Program-made: the position numbers and the translations under genes
Part shown: piece by piece, positions 1-11,676 of the stretch
Layout of the letters: each line of letters begins with the position of its first letter
Numbering within the stretch: position 1 is the stretch's first letter
Assembly: GCA_963995525.1 (NCBI GenBank)
Contig: OZ023217.1
Coordinates: 25,905,587 to 25,969,586, forward strand
Length of the DNA stretch: 64,000 nucleotides
Origin: Escarpia spicata
Taxonomy: Eukaryota > Annelida > Polychaeta > Sabellida > Siboglinidae
Direction: 5' to 3'
The notes under the pieces: model-generated
Databases searched by the model: none
The model's input: the letters and a program-made list of their open reading frames with translations, nothing else
Told to the model about the DNA's origin: nothing

Positions 1-54
1 ACATCTATCAGTATATATAATAATAACATAATACATATGCTCCCTGTCACTCAC

Positions 55-142
55 CTGAAAATGATATTGTAACGAGCTTGCTGCGCTCCAGGATTGGAGC
101 CCATTTACTCCAGATGGCATGGGCGCATGGGTACGTGACACC
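55..142 (-). CDS. SLC17 exon 5: [11 protein letters not shown] block (last exon in window)
   Basis: After a TTCAG acceptor the exon reads [20 protein letters not shown] then SKLVTISFS plus one base before GTGAGT. This is among the most conserved SLC17 motifs (GVxxPxxHxxWxxWAPxxERS). His167 aligns with sialin H183. The next exon must begin with two bases completing an Ala or Gly codon and lies to the left of the window. Confidence 0.9.
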
Positions 143-3100
143 CTGAACACAATCAATGTATTAGGTGAACAATTACATTCATGTAAAATGTAATTTAAAT
201 AAAAGAAAATTACAATATCGTCAGCTGTGTTTTATTAAAATGACTCACATTCATTTGGAACATGTATTATCTGTATGGAGGCTGGACCACCAACTGAGTA
301 ATTAGTTTGCAGTGATTGTGTCCAATGCTGAAGTAGTCCATGATATGACCATCATGTCTCCACAAAGGTTCACACAAGATGTGTAAATCTGAACATCAAA
401 AGTTACCATAATCATATGTGTGCACATAATGAGTATCATACATGTATTTGTTATTACAAATTAATTAACTGTGTGGCTACAGCATTTGACTCTCTATCGA
501 GAGAACTGGGTTCGAATCCTGTGCTGCTGTGTGGACAAGTTCGTTCACTCCCCGTTGTTCCAGTTCACTCAGCTGTATGAACGAGTACCTGGCTATAGAC
601 GTTGATGGATATTTGTATACAAATGGTCTTGGTGCATTAATTGCAGCATGGCTGAGTGCTTCCCAAGAACATACATAATAAGTATCATAAATGTATTTAT
701 TATTAATCTTAAACTGCTTTGCAAATATTTGCACAGCTTTTTTCTCAAAATCAGCATCAAAAGAGCTGTGAGCCGCGGGACACAAGGAACTAAGGTCATT
801 CCCAATGACAAACACTTCAAAACTGTGGAGAATTTCTCATACTTAAGCTTTATAATATTAAGGTAACTTTTATTGTACCTAAATTCTTAGAAACTAACCT
901 GAGAGGTGCATCAAAACAACATGGTTGGTATATCTAAAAATCAATATTTATGTCGTATGGTGCAGTCTGCAGTCATGGACAATTACCAATACTATTACAA
1001 ACTGACATGAATTCATTCAACATTTGTCCTACCAAACAAATTGTACTCTAACCTACAAAGTGATGTGCCAAGTAAGTGTTCTGAGATATGTGCATTTGAG
1101 AAAGGACTGACCTCAAAGATGCCTTCCATGATGCGGAGAGAGACGAGACCGTAGGGGCTGAGACGGGCTGCGGGGGGGCTCACTAGGGTCAACACTGCAG
1201 TCCCCAAAATGCCAATCCCAAACAGGTGCTTGCCGCCAATCTTAGCAGCCAGCCAACCTGAGATTTAACATTTCATTTGTTAACAGTTTATATGTAATTT
1301 TATGTTCTATATAATACTAGAACAATTATGTTCGTGTTTCAATATATAGGATTAAATAATACAAAATGGTTTAATACTATAGTTTTACTATTATTATACT
1401 AATATTTATTTATTTACCAAGTTTGTACTTTTATTTCTGGGGATATGTGATATTCTTTAAAATTTGTTGGCATTCGGCTTTTGTTTTTAATTTACAAACG
1501 TTATGTATATTTTATGCGTGCACATGTGTGTTGGGGGGGGGGGGTGATGGGAGACAAGCATGAAAGAGTATAAAAAATGGGCCAAGTGGCCCTGAAGTCC
1601 TTTGGACTAATACGTCTATATGTGACCTTGTAACATTATTTTCTTACATCCTTTGTAAAGGTTTGGTAGGGTGCTTTACATGGTTTCAAAAATTATGACT
1701 GCTAAAAAAATTGGCAAAGTTATGGAGCATTGAACATGGTAGGGATCAAAAAGTGAAAATGAAGAAAACGGCTGTTGAACTTTTACATTATATATGCAAA
1801 TGGATTGCATGGAAATATTACATTCAAATGTGGCACACAGTATGTAATATGTATGTTATGTTGCAATGATACACTGGAAGTACAAATGTGCTGCTACAAA
1901 GACTTATCAAGTTATGCCAGATTATGTCTTAATGTGTAAAACTAAGAGGACATATTATTTGAGAGCAAAAGGTAGACTCACTGTTTGACACAGTTTAAAA
2001 CCTACAGGAAACTGTCCAGTTTAACAGGGGTCTAGTGGCTTAATGCTGTCTGTTGCTACTGCCAGTACATTAGTCAGTTTCCATAAAACAATAGCAGGCA
2101 GGGAATCTTAGCTCCACAGCTGGGTTACTGATACACAACCAGAGCCACCACTGATTCATGGTCAAGTAGATTAGCTCAATGCACCAACTAAGACAATACA
2201 CAACACTGTGACTGACAGTGTCCAGAGTGAGGCCTAAGCAGAGTCCTCATTGCTGAATAGATCAATTAAACCTGCCAAGTGGGTGACATTCTGCACAAGT
2301 GTTCATTAATCCTTAGTGATTGTTCAGAACACCAGACTGACCACATACCCAAACAAAGCGAATGTAATAGGTGAAGAACAGGCTTGGTTGAATTGTATTT
2401 GTCTCAATGCAAAAGGCTTTATTGTGCCTTCATCGATTATAAGAAAGCATTTGATTTAGTAGACCATTCCTCCCTGTGGTCTAAGATAATTTCATGCGGT
2501 ATTAATGGTATTGTGTTGAAAGTTGTATACAACATGTACAAAAATGCTAAATCATGTATAAATCAGGGCCAGGCTGTGTCAGCCTTCTTCTCATGTGATG
2601 TATAGGTAAGGCAAGGAGAAAACTTGTGTCCTGTGTTATTTGCTATTTACCTGAATCATTTTCAACACTGTTAGTCACAATTATATCGGACTTGACATGG
2701 CAGCTGGTGAAATTGACAACAACCTTAGTGATGACGATGTAGAAAATGTATGTTCTACTATATGCTGATGACACTAGAATGATTCAATCAAATACAGATT
2801 TCTTGCTTGTGTATAGCAGAACTATGTCAACTCTTCTAATGGTTGACATTTGGTTGTTTCAGGTGTCAAATATATTGTGAATCTGTAATTATTAGTCTAT
2901 ATTGATACAATTGATTTACACAGTACCATGTCTACACAAGGCATGGCAAGCGTAAACAGAACAGTAGAATGCATTTGATATCAATAAAGTCTATAGTTGT
3001 CCAGAATATAAATTTTCTATGTTTGTCATCTACAGGTGACAGAATATTAATTTTCTATGTTTGTCACCTACAGGTTTCTACAGACAATACATCTTTAACC

Positions 3101-6100
3101 AATAGACACCACACTCACACCATTTTATAATAATTAAATGAACATCAAAATAAACACAACTTGCAATTATAGAAAATCAATAGTTTTGAAGATAAAAAGT
3201 GTTAGGCAACTGTTCAGTCTAACAGGGGTCAAGTGTGTCTACTCTGCCTGGGCACTGTGACCAATTAAAGATTAGTCAAGGTCTAAATGGAACAGTAGCA
3301 CTAAGCTGCAGAGTTTAGTCATGCTGTTGACTTTGTGGCACATTAAACAAAATCTACTGTTGGGGGTGGTCTCAAGGGCCCTTCTCAAAACCACATCACT
3401 AGATAATATAAAACCTTTGCACTTTGGGGGCCCCTTAGGTGCCCTTAGAATGATTCAATAAAATACAGATTTTTTTGTATATAGTGGCAGCACCCTACGA
3501 TACATCTACACAAAATTAGAAAAAAAGATGCTGAACAGTTTTTGAAAAAATTGGCAAAATGCTGCATTTTTTTACCAGTTTTGGGGTCCTTGGAGGCACT
3601 AGGGAGCCCTTAAAATGATTCAATCAAATACAGATTTATCGTGCATCGTGGCAGTGCCCTAAGATATGTCTATGCAAAATTAGAGAAAAAGTTGCTGAAT
3701 GGTTTCTAAGATACGGCAGCTAACGGCAGACGGCGGACACAGAGTGATGGCAATAGTCCCTTGGACCTTCGGCCAAAGGACTAAAAAGGCTACTTGGCAA
3801 TAAACCATCTACTACTACCATACTTGTAAAAACAAACCAAGTACCATCTGTAGAATCATCAATGTAACAACTACATACAGGGGTAGTTGGTTCAGAAAAA
3901 GATGATCACACAAAATAAAAAAACAGCTATTCGAATATAATCCCTCTTAACAAACAGAACATCTAAAATTGAGTACCATCTATGATATGAAAGATAATAA
4001 AGTGTATATTGTTTGTAACATGTGGCATGAATACTGGCTTTAATGTACACAATCTGTACATTATTATCGTAAAATCATGTCATATGGTACAAACTATTTA
4101 TATTCTAATATACTGACCACCCAAATGAATGCATTAATGAATCACAATATTCTTTCTAGTTTGACTATTGTCCATTTAATATGATCATTTTAGAGACATT
4201 AATGGCATGCCTGTCCTGAGTACCATATAACCTAGTAAGTGCCTCATCAACTTTGCCCACAAGTACTGGCACTGCCAATTGTTAAGAGCTGTTTCTGAAC
4301 ATATTCAAAGACAAAGTAGATATGAAATTGGTAGGTAGTGGTATGGATACGTATATTACAAAAAGACTTATGACACTAGCATCATATTTTACCAAATTGT
4401 CCTTAAAAATACAATTTTACAGGTCACGGTGAAAATCAAAACCATTTGTGAATTCTTGGAAGTGATGACGATGTTTCCATAGTTAGTACTGATCACATGT
4501 GCTTCGCACTAGAGCAGATTTTATGCCACCATAAATTTGTTCACTGTGTACACACATTATATTGTTTGGTTATGTTGATACCAGCATTACATAAATGCAA
4601 TTTGCTATTAAACTACCAAATACTTATGGTATTTTTGTTTGTTCTGCGATTGAACACAGTTGCTCGCCAACAACAGCATCCATTTGCAATAACTCATGAT
4701 TGACAGTGGTGGTCTGAAGGTGTCAACCAATCAAGTGTAACAATAACAAGCCATCATGTGCTTAATGCAGCTCCTTCAGAAACACTGTGCAATTAAAAAT
4801 ACAGATTATAGGGCCAGTGTGGCAGTAAACTCAGGGTAAATCTCAATAATAGAAAATAATGTCCATCAAGTTGTGTGAAAAAAACATGCAATTAAAATTT
4901 TAAGCATAATATTAATTAAATTAAATTAGTGACTTTCTGTTATCATTAACAACCGGGAAAGCATTACTTAATTTAACTTACATGTACATCAAATTGCATA
5001 GGTTATTTTTATGGTCATTGAAGGGCTAAAAGTACACCACTAGTTTTTTTAACACTATAGTAAAAATTGTATGAAGCTATAACAAACTTAATATGCATTC
5101 TTTCAACAAAACACTTGAATGAATGAATGAATGAATGAACGTTTATTCAACAACAACAACAACAACACGACACATGTGTTGCTATGCCCTTCTCAAAAAA
5201 AATAATTGAATAAATACAACACGAATTATAAATATATTACAAAATAATATTCACAACTCATGTATAAACTTGTTACCATAGTGGTTGTGCTACTAATACA
5301 TGGGTTTAACAAAACGTCACCTTCAATTAACAATTCACAAATATGTAGAACGTAATGACAACTTGAATGCTTTTTTAAATTGTGTTAAACTTGGAAGCCG
5401 AGTCAATTTATTTGGTAAATTGTTCCACGTTTTTATACCCTTGACGGTGATTGACAGCAGTCTGAGGGTGGTGTTTGTCTTTTTAACATAGAACAGTTTG
5501 CTTTGTCTGGTATCATGTATGTGTATAGCTGCGGTTGGTTCAAATAATGCATGAACACGACCATTTAAAGAATGGTTGTTTGCTTTATAAAGTATGATCA
5601 TAGTCTTGTATTTAACTAAATCATGAAATTTAAGCATGTTTGAAAGCTGGACAAAAAATACAGATGTATGATCATGGTAATTAAGGTTATAAATAATCCG
5701 TAGAGCTTTTTTCTGTAACATAGATAGTTTTCTATTTTGAGGTTATTTTGGGCATAATTTGTAACTGTCTTTAAAAGTATGAAATATCACCTAAACATAA
5801 AATTAAGTAGTTTTGGTCCAGAATATTGTTTAGTGTCTTTTGCAGCAAAGTTTGTGAAATATTTATTTAGTGTACCTTCAAAACTTTTATTTAAAATGTT
5901 CAATTCAAAACAAGCATGCATTAGCTGCCATCTTAAAGAAACCTTCTTTTTAAAATGAACACACATAATGAGATAACAATGTAGACTATTTGTATGTAAC
6001 AATGTTGCATTGTACCTCCTGGAAGTTGAGTGAGAATGTATCCGTAGAAGAACGAACCAAGAATTAAACCACGAATGTTGCTGTCCCACTGGAACTGGGG

Positions 6101-8999
6101 CAGATTCTACAACAGACCAGGCCTGGTGTCAATTACATCACAATTACTTAGTTTCCATCCTATTACTATTACATGCTGAATGTGATATATTACTATTAAA
6201 TTTGAAGCAATTATTATTACTATTAAATTTTTCATTGGAACTATTTCTAGTATAATACACAGTATGCACAAATTTGTACCACAAAATATAGCTATCATTA
6301 TATATATATGTACCGTATTTGACTGCATTATCGCCCATGAGTGATTAGGTCGAGATATTCCAAAAGTGGGGGATGAGCGGTTATGCAGACATGGGTGCTA
6401 ACGTACCACCGGTTGATCCGCATTATTGCCCCCCCATGCAAAAATGATCCAAGCAACATAAACTTAAAGCGGATGTATGTGATAACAACTGGACATCGAT
6501 CTGCGCCAGGTTTCACAAAGCGTTCATTCTATATGAAGCGATAATTGAAATAGGAAACACTCATTGATGGACGTCTGATGAAAATGATGTATCTCTAAAC
6601 AATCTTACAACATATGACTAGCTTTGCGGATATTTGTATTCAATGAACTCCCGATAATGCGAATTTACATAAGCTGATTTTTACTTAGTTTAGTCGAACT
6701 TTGTCCTCGGTCCCTGGCCTATCTATAAGGCGCTAAAACGTGTACAGGCCCTGATAAGTGGAACTTCTGATGGTATTACCATGAGAAACTGGAGGTTCGG
6801 ATTATCCATAGTCCACTTTAGCTTGGAGATTGTGTTGTAACTATATAAGTTTCATGAATTGATTTAAGTTTGGATTGTCGTATGAAGGATTGGTTCCCAC
6901 TTCGCGAAACCATATCTATCACCGCGGTCCAGGGCCAGTTTCATGAAACGTTCATATTGTACGAAACGTCATACAAAGGTTCTCAATTCATTCATAGTTT
7001 GTACATCAGGAGTTTGTTCCTTTGGCGGGTTTGACCTTTGTTCACAAGCTTAGTGAAACCAGGTCAAGCTCAGGCTGCGCCCCAAGCGAATATGAATAAA
7101 TACGGCAGGCGTCGCCACTATGTTTGCAATGTTCTAGAAGTTGGACATTCGGGCACTGATAATTTTATTTTCATCCTTCCTTGTGGCTACGGACTGTCAC
7201 ACGATCATTCATCTCCGTTATTACAGAGGCTTACGCTATTATGAAATAACACCAACATCGAGAAATGTTTCTTATATTTCTCGTCTAAATCAACCCATCT
7301 ATGAGTGACCATTCGAGCACTAAATCAACCAGTTGTTGTAGACATAGTTTGTGCAAAGTATGGATTGCTGGATACTGCCTTAGGCTTTGCTTCGGCACTG
7401 TGTTGGTTACAGGTGTGTTGATTAATTTTTTCAATGTTGTTATTTTAAATTTATATTTACAATCGGAGGAATGGTTGTTATTACATGGTATATTACATGA
7501 ATAAAGTTACTTCGTATAAAAAGAGAAACTATACAGAGGCGAGTTTGAGAGCTATCAGAATCAATGCCTGCTGACTGAAGCGACAGATGACATGAAGTCT
7601 GAAGAATATTCAACAACATTCTGTGGCCTATCTGCATGTTTGATTACATGATATATTATGTGGAAAAGTTAGGCCATATGATAAAGTAGAAAAACGAACC
7701 GGCGACAGAAACATTGGAGCAGACCACGTTAAGTCTGAAACATCTTTCTGCCCATTTTGTTGTATTTCTGCAGGTTTATCGTTTATATTTTGATAACAAA
7801 AGTATAGATGTACAAACATATGTGGCTGAGATGGGGGTGGGAGGTAATGCGACCAGGTGGGCAGTTAATCCCAATCTTCAGGAAATGTGGGTGGGCGATA
7901 ATGAAGGTATGGGCAGTAAAGTGGTCAAATACAGTATATACATATATGCATATATATACATATATATTTATATATCATTACTATATTGTTTTTTTTCACT
8001 TTATATTTCAGTAATATATAGGAATGAAAGACAAAAGCAATGTTGGTGTCACTTAACTTCTTGAATTATAATTAGTGTAATTAAACCATACTGCTCTACT
8101 GCTGCTTGGTGGACAGCTGATTACTGGCACAAGTACAAATACATCAGGATGTTTTTTACACCTCTGTTGTTTAGAAGTGGAAGAATTAGATAGTTGGCAA
8201 CAGACACTTGGTAGTAACTTATTTATTGTGGTTACAGAATAAAAGTATTTTGCGTTTGAGGACACTTATTTAAGTGGATCCATATTTTATATTTTGCAAA
8301 ACTTTCAAGTACGTCTAACAAAGTAGCCATAACATTTGCTTGAAGATCTCAACAGAACAGTTAAATTGGTTGAGATGGTGAATACAATAATGAGTTATAA
8401 GGAATATTTTTTGACTGAAAATTTTTCTACATGCTCCTGATGCTTGTATTTTCATGGTACTTACAGTTATTTCAGTGCCATCGCTGGCCAAAGTTGTATG
8501 GTTCGTAACCATAGCAACGATAGCAACACTAAGATTGACTCGAAGTGCATACACATTGGCTGGAACAAAGAAATACTAAACATGGTAACAATGAACATTA
8601 CGCTATAAAAATGTAACATTTATGATGCAGATCATTATACAAGTACATGATTTTCAGATATGTTCAATATTTAACCTATTGTGACATTTAAATGTGCAAA
8701 TACAACATTACAAATTATAATTTTTTTACATCTAGTTCAATCTGTTAGATATTTTTCTACCTACACTTGAATTTATATCATGGTTACATAGAAAATACTA
8801 AAACAAATTATGATAAAAATGAATAGTAAATTCACATATCTTGTTGTTGCTTACCAAATCCTAGAAATGTCATGAATGCCATGATGTATCGTTTAGGGAT
8901 CTTCTGGAAACAGGATCTGCTGCTTGACATGGGCACATCAAATGGTTCTTGACTGAAGGACTCTCTGATGGCAGTTTTCTCATCATATGAGGGCTCCAT
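55..8999 (-). CDS. SLC17A5-like: SLC17-family anion transporter, sialin-like, N-terminal part (five exons, runs off left edge)
   Basis: Major facilitator superfamily transporter. SLC17A5 (sialin) exports sialic acid with protons from lysosomes and can load acidic amino acids into vesicles. Five minus-strand exons join in phase: 8999-8855, 8559-8465, 6106-6016, 1257-1112 and 142-55 (565 nt, 188 codons plus one base). Seen: cytosolic N-terminus (residues 1-36), first helix with [12 protein letters not shown] (50-61), a luminal loop with an NHT glycosylation sequon, then [33 protein letters not shown] and [10 protein letters not shown], all in the order of sialin. R37, K116 and H167 fall at the positions of human sialin R39, K136 and H183, which I recall as disease-mutated. 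Another SLC17 member cannot be excluded. The remaining two thirds lie outside the window. Confidence 0.9.
468..675 (+). mobile_element. tRNA-derived SINE with direct-repeat flanks
   Basis: A box B-like GGTTCGAATCC lies at 509-519, about 30 nt after a tRNA-like TGTGGCTACAGC start. The body contains GTTCACTCAGCTGTATGAAC and GAGTACCTGGC. Imperfect direct repeats of about 29 bp flank it (about 428-457 and 676-704, differing at a few bases), consistent with target-site duplication by LINE machinery. A related copy lies on the minus strand at 28090-28292. Confidence 0.7.
1112..1257 (-). CDS. SLC17 exon 4: loop 2-3 and third helix
   Basis: Two bases complete Gly111, followed by [20 protein letters not shown] and [20 protein letters not shown], then RIMEGIFE. 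The donor is GTCAGT. AAKIGGK is the conserved cytosolic MFS loop 2-3, and K116 aligns with sialin K136. The residues before the exon end (RIMEG) precede the GVTYP block of the next exon exactly as in the family. Confidence 0.88.
1527..1544. repeat. Poly-G tract
   Basis: A run of about 12 guanines after a GTGTGTT stretch, in an SLC17 intron. The length is probably variable or error-prone. Confidence 0.8.
2384..2815 (+). pseudogene. LINE reverse-transcriptase fragment (degenerate)
   Basis: The reading frame gives [20 protein letters not shown] followed by [15 protein letters not shown]. After a stop comes [19 protein letters not shown], then near 2755 [10 protein letters not shown]. These are RT blocks A (FIDYKKAFD), B (QGxxLxPxLF) and the catalytic YADD of a non-LTR retrotransposon. 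Stops and small indels break it. No endonuclease or 3' tail is seen nearby, so it is an internal fragment lying in an SLC17 intron, antisense to that gene. Confidence 0.8.
3360..3790. repeat. Interspersed repeat G, copy 1 (internally duplicated)
   Basis: It contains two diverged tandem halves, each beginning with AATGATTCAAT-AAATACAGATTT followed by a GTGGCAG and CAAAATTAGA segment, and ends near GGACCTTCGGCCAAAGGACT. The same blocks occur in reverse orientation at 15175-15450. No coding potential is seen. Confidence 0.6.
3790..5110. other. SLC17 intron sequence without recognised features
   Basis: AT-rich intronic DNA. I see no exon-like ORF, RNA gene or clear repeat beyond short A/T runs. 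Confidence 0.5.
5111..5735 (-). pseudogene. LINE 3' end: C-terminal region of a non-LTR RT protein with TTCA-repeat tail
   Basis: A minus-strand frame of 128 codons reads [20 protein letters not shown], then [11 protein letters not shown], then [20 protein letters not shown] and [14 protein letters not shown]. This is the typical post-RT C-terminal region of jockey/CR1-like ORF2 proteins. The element ends with a TTGTTG run and (TTCA)n at 5116-5140, a microsatellite 3' terminus of the kind these LINEs carry. The RT core is absent (5' truncated). The C-terminal frame is intact, so the insertion may be fairly young. Confidence 0.78.
6016..6106 (-). CDS. SLC17 exon 3: second helix
   Basis: After a TGTAG acceptor the exon reads [17 protein letters not shown], then [13 protein letters not shown], ending with one base before GTACAA. 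QWD...[19 protein letters not shown] is the typical SLC17 second-helix block. The donor GTACAA is weak, but the phase joins exactly with exon 4 to give Gly111. A CAG nine bases into the exon could be an alternative acceptor, removing three residues. Confidence 0.87.
6118..6290. repeat. Interspersed repeat E, left part, copy 1
   Basis: CCTATTACTATTACATGCTG and related ATTACTATTA blocks, ending near TATGCACAAAT. The same order of blocks is found at 41812-41985. The repeat continues at 8020-8190 after the inserted segment 6311-7936. Confidence 0.6.
6311..7936. mobile_element. Putative TIR DNA element inserted in repeat E
   Basis: The ends are inverted: TACCGTATTTGAC...TATCGCCCAT at the left and, on the opposite strand, TACTGTATTTGACC...ACTGCCCAT at the right. 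The segment interrupts repeat E, whose two parts are closer together in copy 2 (41812-42440). TA-rich simple sequence lies at both borders, so a target duplication cannot be read. No transposase frame is seen, so it is probably non-autonomous. Confidence 0.5.
8020..8190. repeat. Interspersed repeat E, right part, copy 1
   Basis: It shares GGAATGAAAGACAAAAGCA, TAATTAAACCA-ATTGCTCTAC, GCTTGGTGGACAG and ACAAATACATCAG with 42285-42440, in the same order and strand. Confidence 0.6.
8465..8559 (-). CDS. SLC17 exon 2: first transmembrane helix and luminal loop
   Basis: The acceptor TTCCAG precedes CC-AAT. The exon encodes [16 protein letters not shown] followed by [15 protein letters not shown] and ends in phase 0 at a GTAAGT donor. 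The ALRVNLSVA block is a strong SLC17 signature. NHT is a potential N-glycosylation site in the first luminal loop, which is glycosylated in the family. The loop is shorter than in human sialin. Confidence 0.9.
8855..8999 (-). CDS. SLC17 exon 1 (coding), start codon
   Basis: The ATG at 8999-8997 opens [15 protein letters not shown] and continues to [15 protein letters not shown]. It is the first in-frame Met, and its distance to the first helix matches the family. The exon ends at 8855 before a GTAAGC donor, leaving one base (G) that pairs with CC of the next exon to make Ala49. The hydrophilic leader contains an acidic patch and serines, as in sialin N-termini that carry lysosomal sorting signals. 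No classic dileucine is obvious. Confidence 0.88.
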
Positions 9000-9063
9000 G
9001 GCTAATTACCTTGAGACAGTGATTCCAGGACAGTAGTTGATGACACAGATGCTTGCCTTGTAC
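9000..9063 (-). other. Putative 5' UTR part of SLC17 first coding exon
   Basis: On the minus strand a pyrimidine tract and CTATCTAG end at 9064, a plausible acceptor 64 nt upstream of the ATG. If it is used, an upstream non-coding exon is needed. Candidate donors on the minus strand are GTAAGT near 11092 (after TATTTACGTTG) and GTAAGA near 11458 (after CGCTTTTTG). This is inference from splice-site look only. Confidence 0.35.
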
Positions 9064-9106
9064 CTAGATAGAAAAACGTGTACTTGTATCAAATCACTCA
9101 CTTGTG

Positions 9107-9690
9107 AGACCAGTGGACTCCTAGTGTCTGTCCCATGGCGAGACCAATGTACTTCCCCTGGAGATGCCAGTAGATTCATATAGTGTCTTTCCCCTGGAGA
9201 GGCCAGTGGACTCCTAATGTCTGTCCCATGGAGAGGTCAGTGGACTCCTAGTGTCTGTCCCCTGGAGACGCCAAAGGACTCTTAGTGTCTGTCCCATGGA
9301 GAGGCCAGTGGACTCCTAGTGTCTGTCTCCTGGAGAGACCAGTGGACTCTTAGTGTCTTTCCCCTAGAGAGGCCAGTGGACTCTTAGTCTATTTCCCCTG
9401 GAGAGGCCGGTGGACTCCTAGTGTCTTTCCCCTGGAGAGGCCGGTGGACTCCTAGTGTCTTTCCCCTGGAGAGGCCAGTGGACTCCTAGTTTATTTCCCC
9501 TGGAGAGGCTGGTGGACTAGTGTCTTTCCCCTGGAGAGGCCAGTGGACTCCTAGTGTATTTCCCCTGGAGAGGCCGGTGGACTAGTGTCTTTCCCCTGGA
9601 GAGACCAGTGGACTCCTAGTGTCTTTCCACTGGAGAGGCCGGTGGACTCCTAGTGTCTTTCCCCTGGAGAGGCCAGTTGACTCCTACTGT
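9107..9690. repeat. 34-bp minisatellite, about 17 units
   Basis: The unit is CCAGTGGACTCCTAGTGTCT followed by TTCCCCTGGAGAGG, with variants (CCCATGG, GGCCGG, short units lacking TCC). It lies between the SLC17 start codon and the APP start codon, probably in the SLC17 5' intron. Confidence 0.9.
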
Positions 9691-11476
9691 CTGTACATGT
9701 GTGTATGTTGATCCTATCGACTATCAAAGACACTCACCATCAACAATCAACTACTTAAGATGTCTATTGAGTGTATTTCTTACAAGACATAACATTCCTT
9801 TGGCCTGGTGTAATACAGTTTTCATTTATTGTGCAGAAAGTATTGCACGCATATTTAATCAGAGGATAATTACATTTAAAAACAAGTTTTGAAGCACCTA
9901 TTTTCAAATCCACATGCTGACGAGAAACTGGAAATTATTTACGTAAAGTAAAATGGTTTTATGTGGCCTTATTGTGAGACAAGATATGTTTAATATTTTA
10001 CACATTCTATAGATACTAGGCATTGTACAATGTGCTACCTTCATTGAAGAAATTAAATATTTGTACATTAATATTCCAGATGCTGTCAGAATGAATGATG
10101 TGGCAACATTGACACTGACTAAAGCATCAACAGAACCTTTGGAAGCACTTCAAGACAACTGACGGGAATGATGTTTGACAGCTCTGGATGGAGAATGCAG
10201 CTGGATATAGCAGAACAGTATGTATGGACAATAATAATTAAGCACCCTTTCATAAAATATTTGAATTGTCATGTCCAACAGAAATGCTTTTGATTTACTT
10301 GCATAAAATTATTTGTTTGTTATCTGCATTGAAGTTGTTTGTGTATTTAATTTTGATTTATAATATTTGGATGGGATACTCAACACACATTCTCTTTTTG
10401 AAGCAGTTTTACATTTGTTATGTTCATTAATGAGATATTACGGTATTATTTTTATTGTTTGAACTTCCAAATTCCAGTTAATTCCAAGACACTGACGAAT
10501 GTGTATCAGGTAATGCTCATTTTATCATTAATGCTTGGTGCTTACTATTGAAATGTTCAAATTATAAGACCAATACACATAAGTGTATGTATATAATTTG
10601 GTCTTAGCCTATAACTTGAAAACACACACATTTGGCAAAATAAGGCACCGTCGGCCTGAGCGGCTAACCATCAGCACAATAACATTAGCCAGTTACTTAT
10701 AGTTATAATTATAATATAGGCATTATAGCAATAACAATTAATATTTCATTTAAACATAATAATATGGCCATAATTTAAATGGCATATTAAAACTATGACT
10801 TGTTTATTGTTATATCAAATAGATCGATGTATCGAAACTGTATAGCATAATATACACTTGACTGGCGACCATATACAGTTACATCTCCAAATAGACCGGG
10901 GAACGTATAGCAGCTGTTCGCATATCACCGCAATTACACTACACTGTCTACACAGTCACAGTATAGATCTGTCCACATTATAAAAGGTTAGACAGTTACA
11001 CAGCGTTACGAGAACACTCGTCTAGACGCTTGTGCCATGGCTATGCAAAGTTATGGCAGCGCTATTCAATTGGCATAATAACCACTTACCAACGTAAATA
11101 TTTCAACTTTTATCTACACATGTGTATCCATCTTTGCTCAATAAACTCAATGAATGCATTCCATGGTTTGTTGGTGTTCAGCTTGTTTATACCAAATATT
11201 GTCCAGTAGATGGCGTGAATGTCGTCATAACTAATCACCCTGACAGCATACGGCTCACGGGCTACTTGAGAAATTGAGTAGTGAGCTGAACAGGAGCCGT
11301 GAAACATGCTTCTATTGGTCGTATCGATAACACGGTCTGTTTCGTGAATATAAATGTTATGCAATTTCACAAAGTTATTCTACATTATGAAACACTAAGA
11401 CCTATATTTACATACAACAAATACAATTTACCGGAATTTACTGAATAGTTTTCTTACCAAAAAGCGATAAATGTAC

Positions 11477-11622
11477 AGACCAATCGGAAGCGGCGTTACA
11501 AAGCCGGAAGAGGTTGACGTCAGGAGGCATTTTAATGAGAAGCAGGGTAAAGACTCATTCCTCGGGACCGAGGCGGATATTTAGAGTTATCAATTGTTTA
11601 TTTCTCGACAGAACGGATTGAA
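11477..11622. promoter_or_regulatory. Candidate bidirectional promoter between SLC17 and APP genes
   Basis: Seen: CCAAT at 11480-11484 overlapping CGGAAG, a second ETS-type CCGGAAG at about 11503-11509, and the full palindromic cAMP-response element TGACGTCA at 11515-11522. The stretch is locally GC-richer than its surroundings and lies about 100 nt upstream of the APP start codon. A minus-strand donor GTAAGA near 11458 could serve an SLC17 leader exon. No TATA box is evident. Transcription start sites are inferred, not seen. Confidence 0.5.
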
Positions 11623-11676
11623 ATGGGGCTTCTGAGAGCGGCGCTGATCGTCGCGATCTTCACGATTTCAGTTGAG
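11623..11676 (+). CDS. APP-like exon 1: start codon and signal peptide
   Basis: [18 protein letters not shown]: a positive residue, a hydrophobic core and a short polar end, so a signal peptide cut near the exon end. The first in-frame ATG is preceded by GATTGAA and followed by G. The donor GTATGT leaves phase 0, matching the next exon. As in other APP genes, the signal peptide sits alone on exon 1 before a very long intron (13.9 kb). Confidence 0.85.

Noticed and set aside
9107..9690. CRISPR array
   Set aside because: Units abut without unique spacers and the context is eukaryotic; it is a minisatellite.
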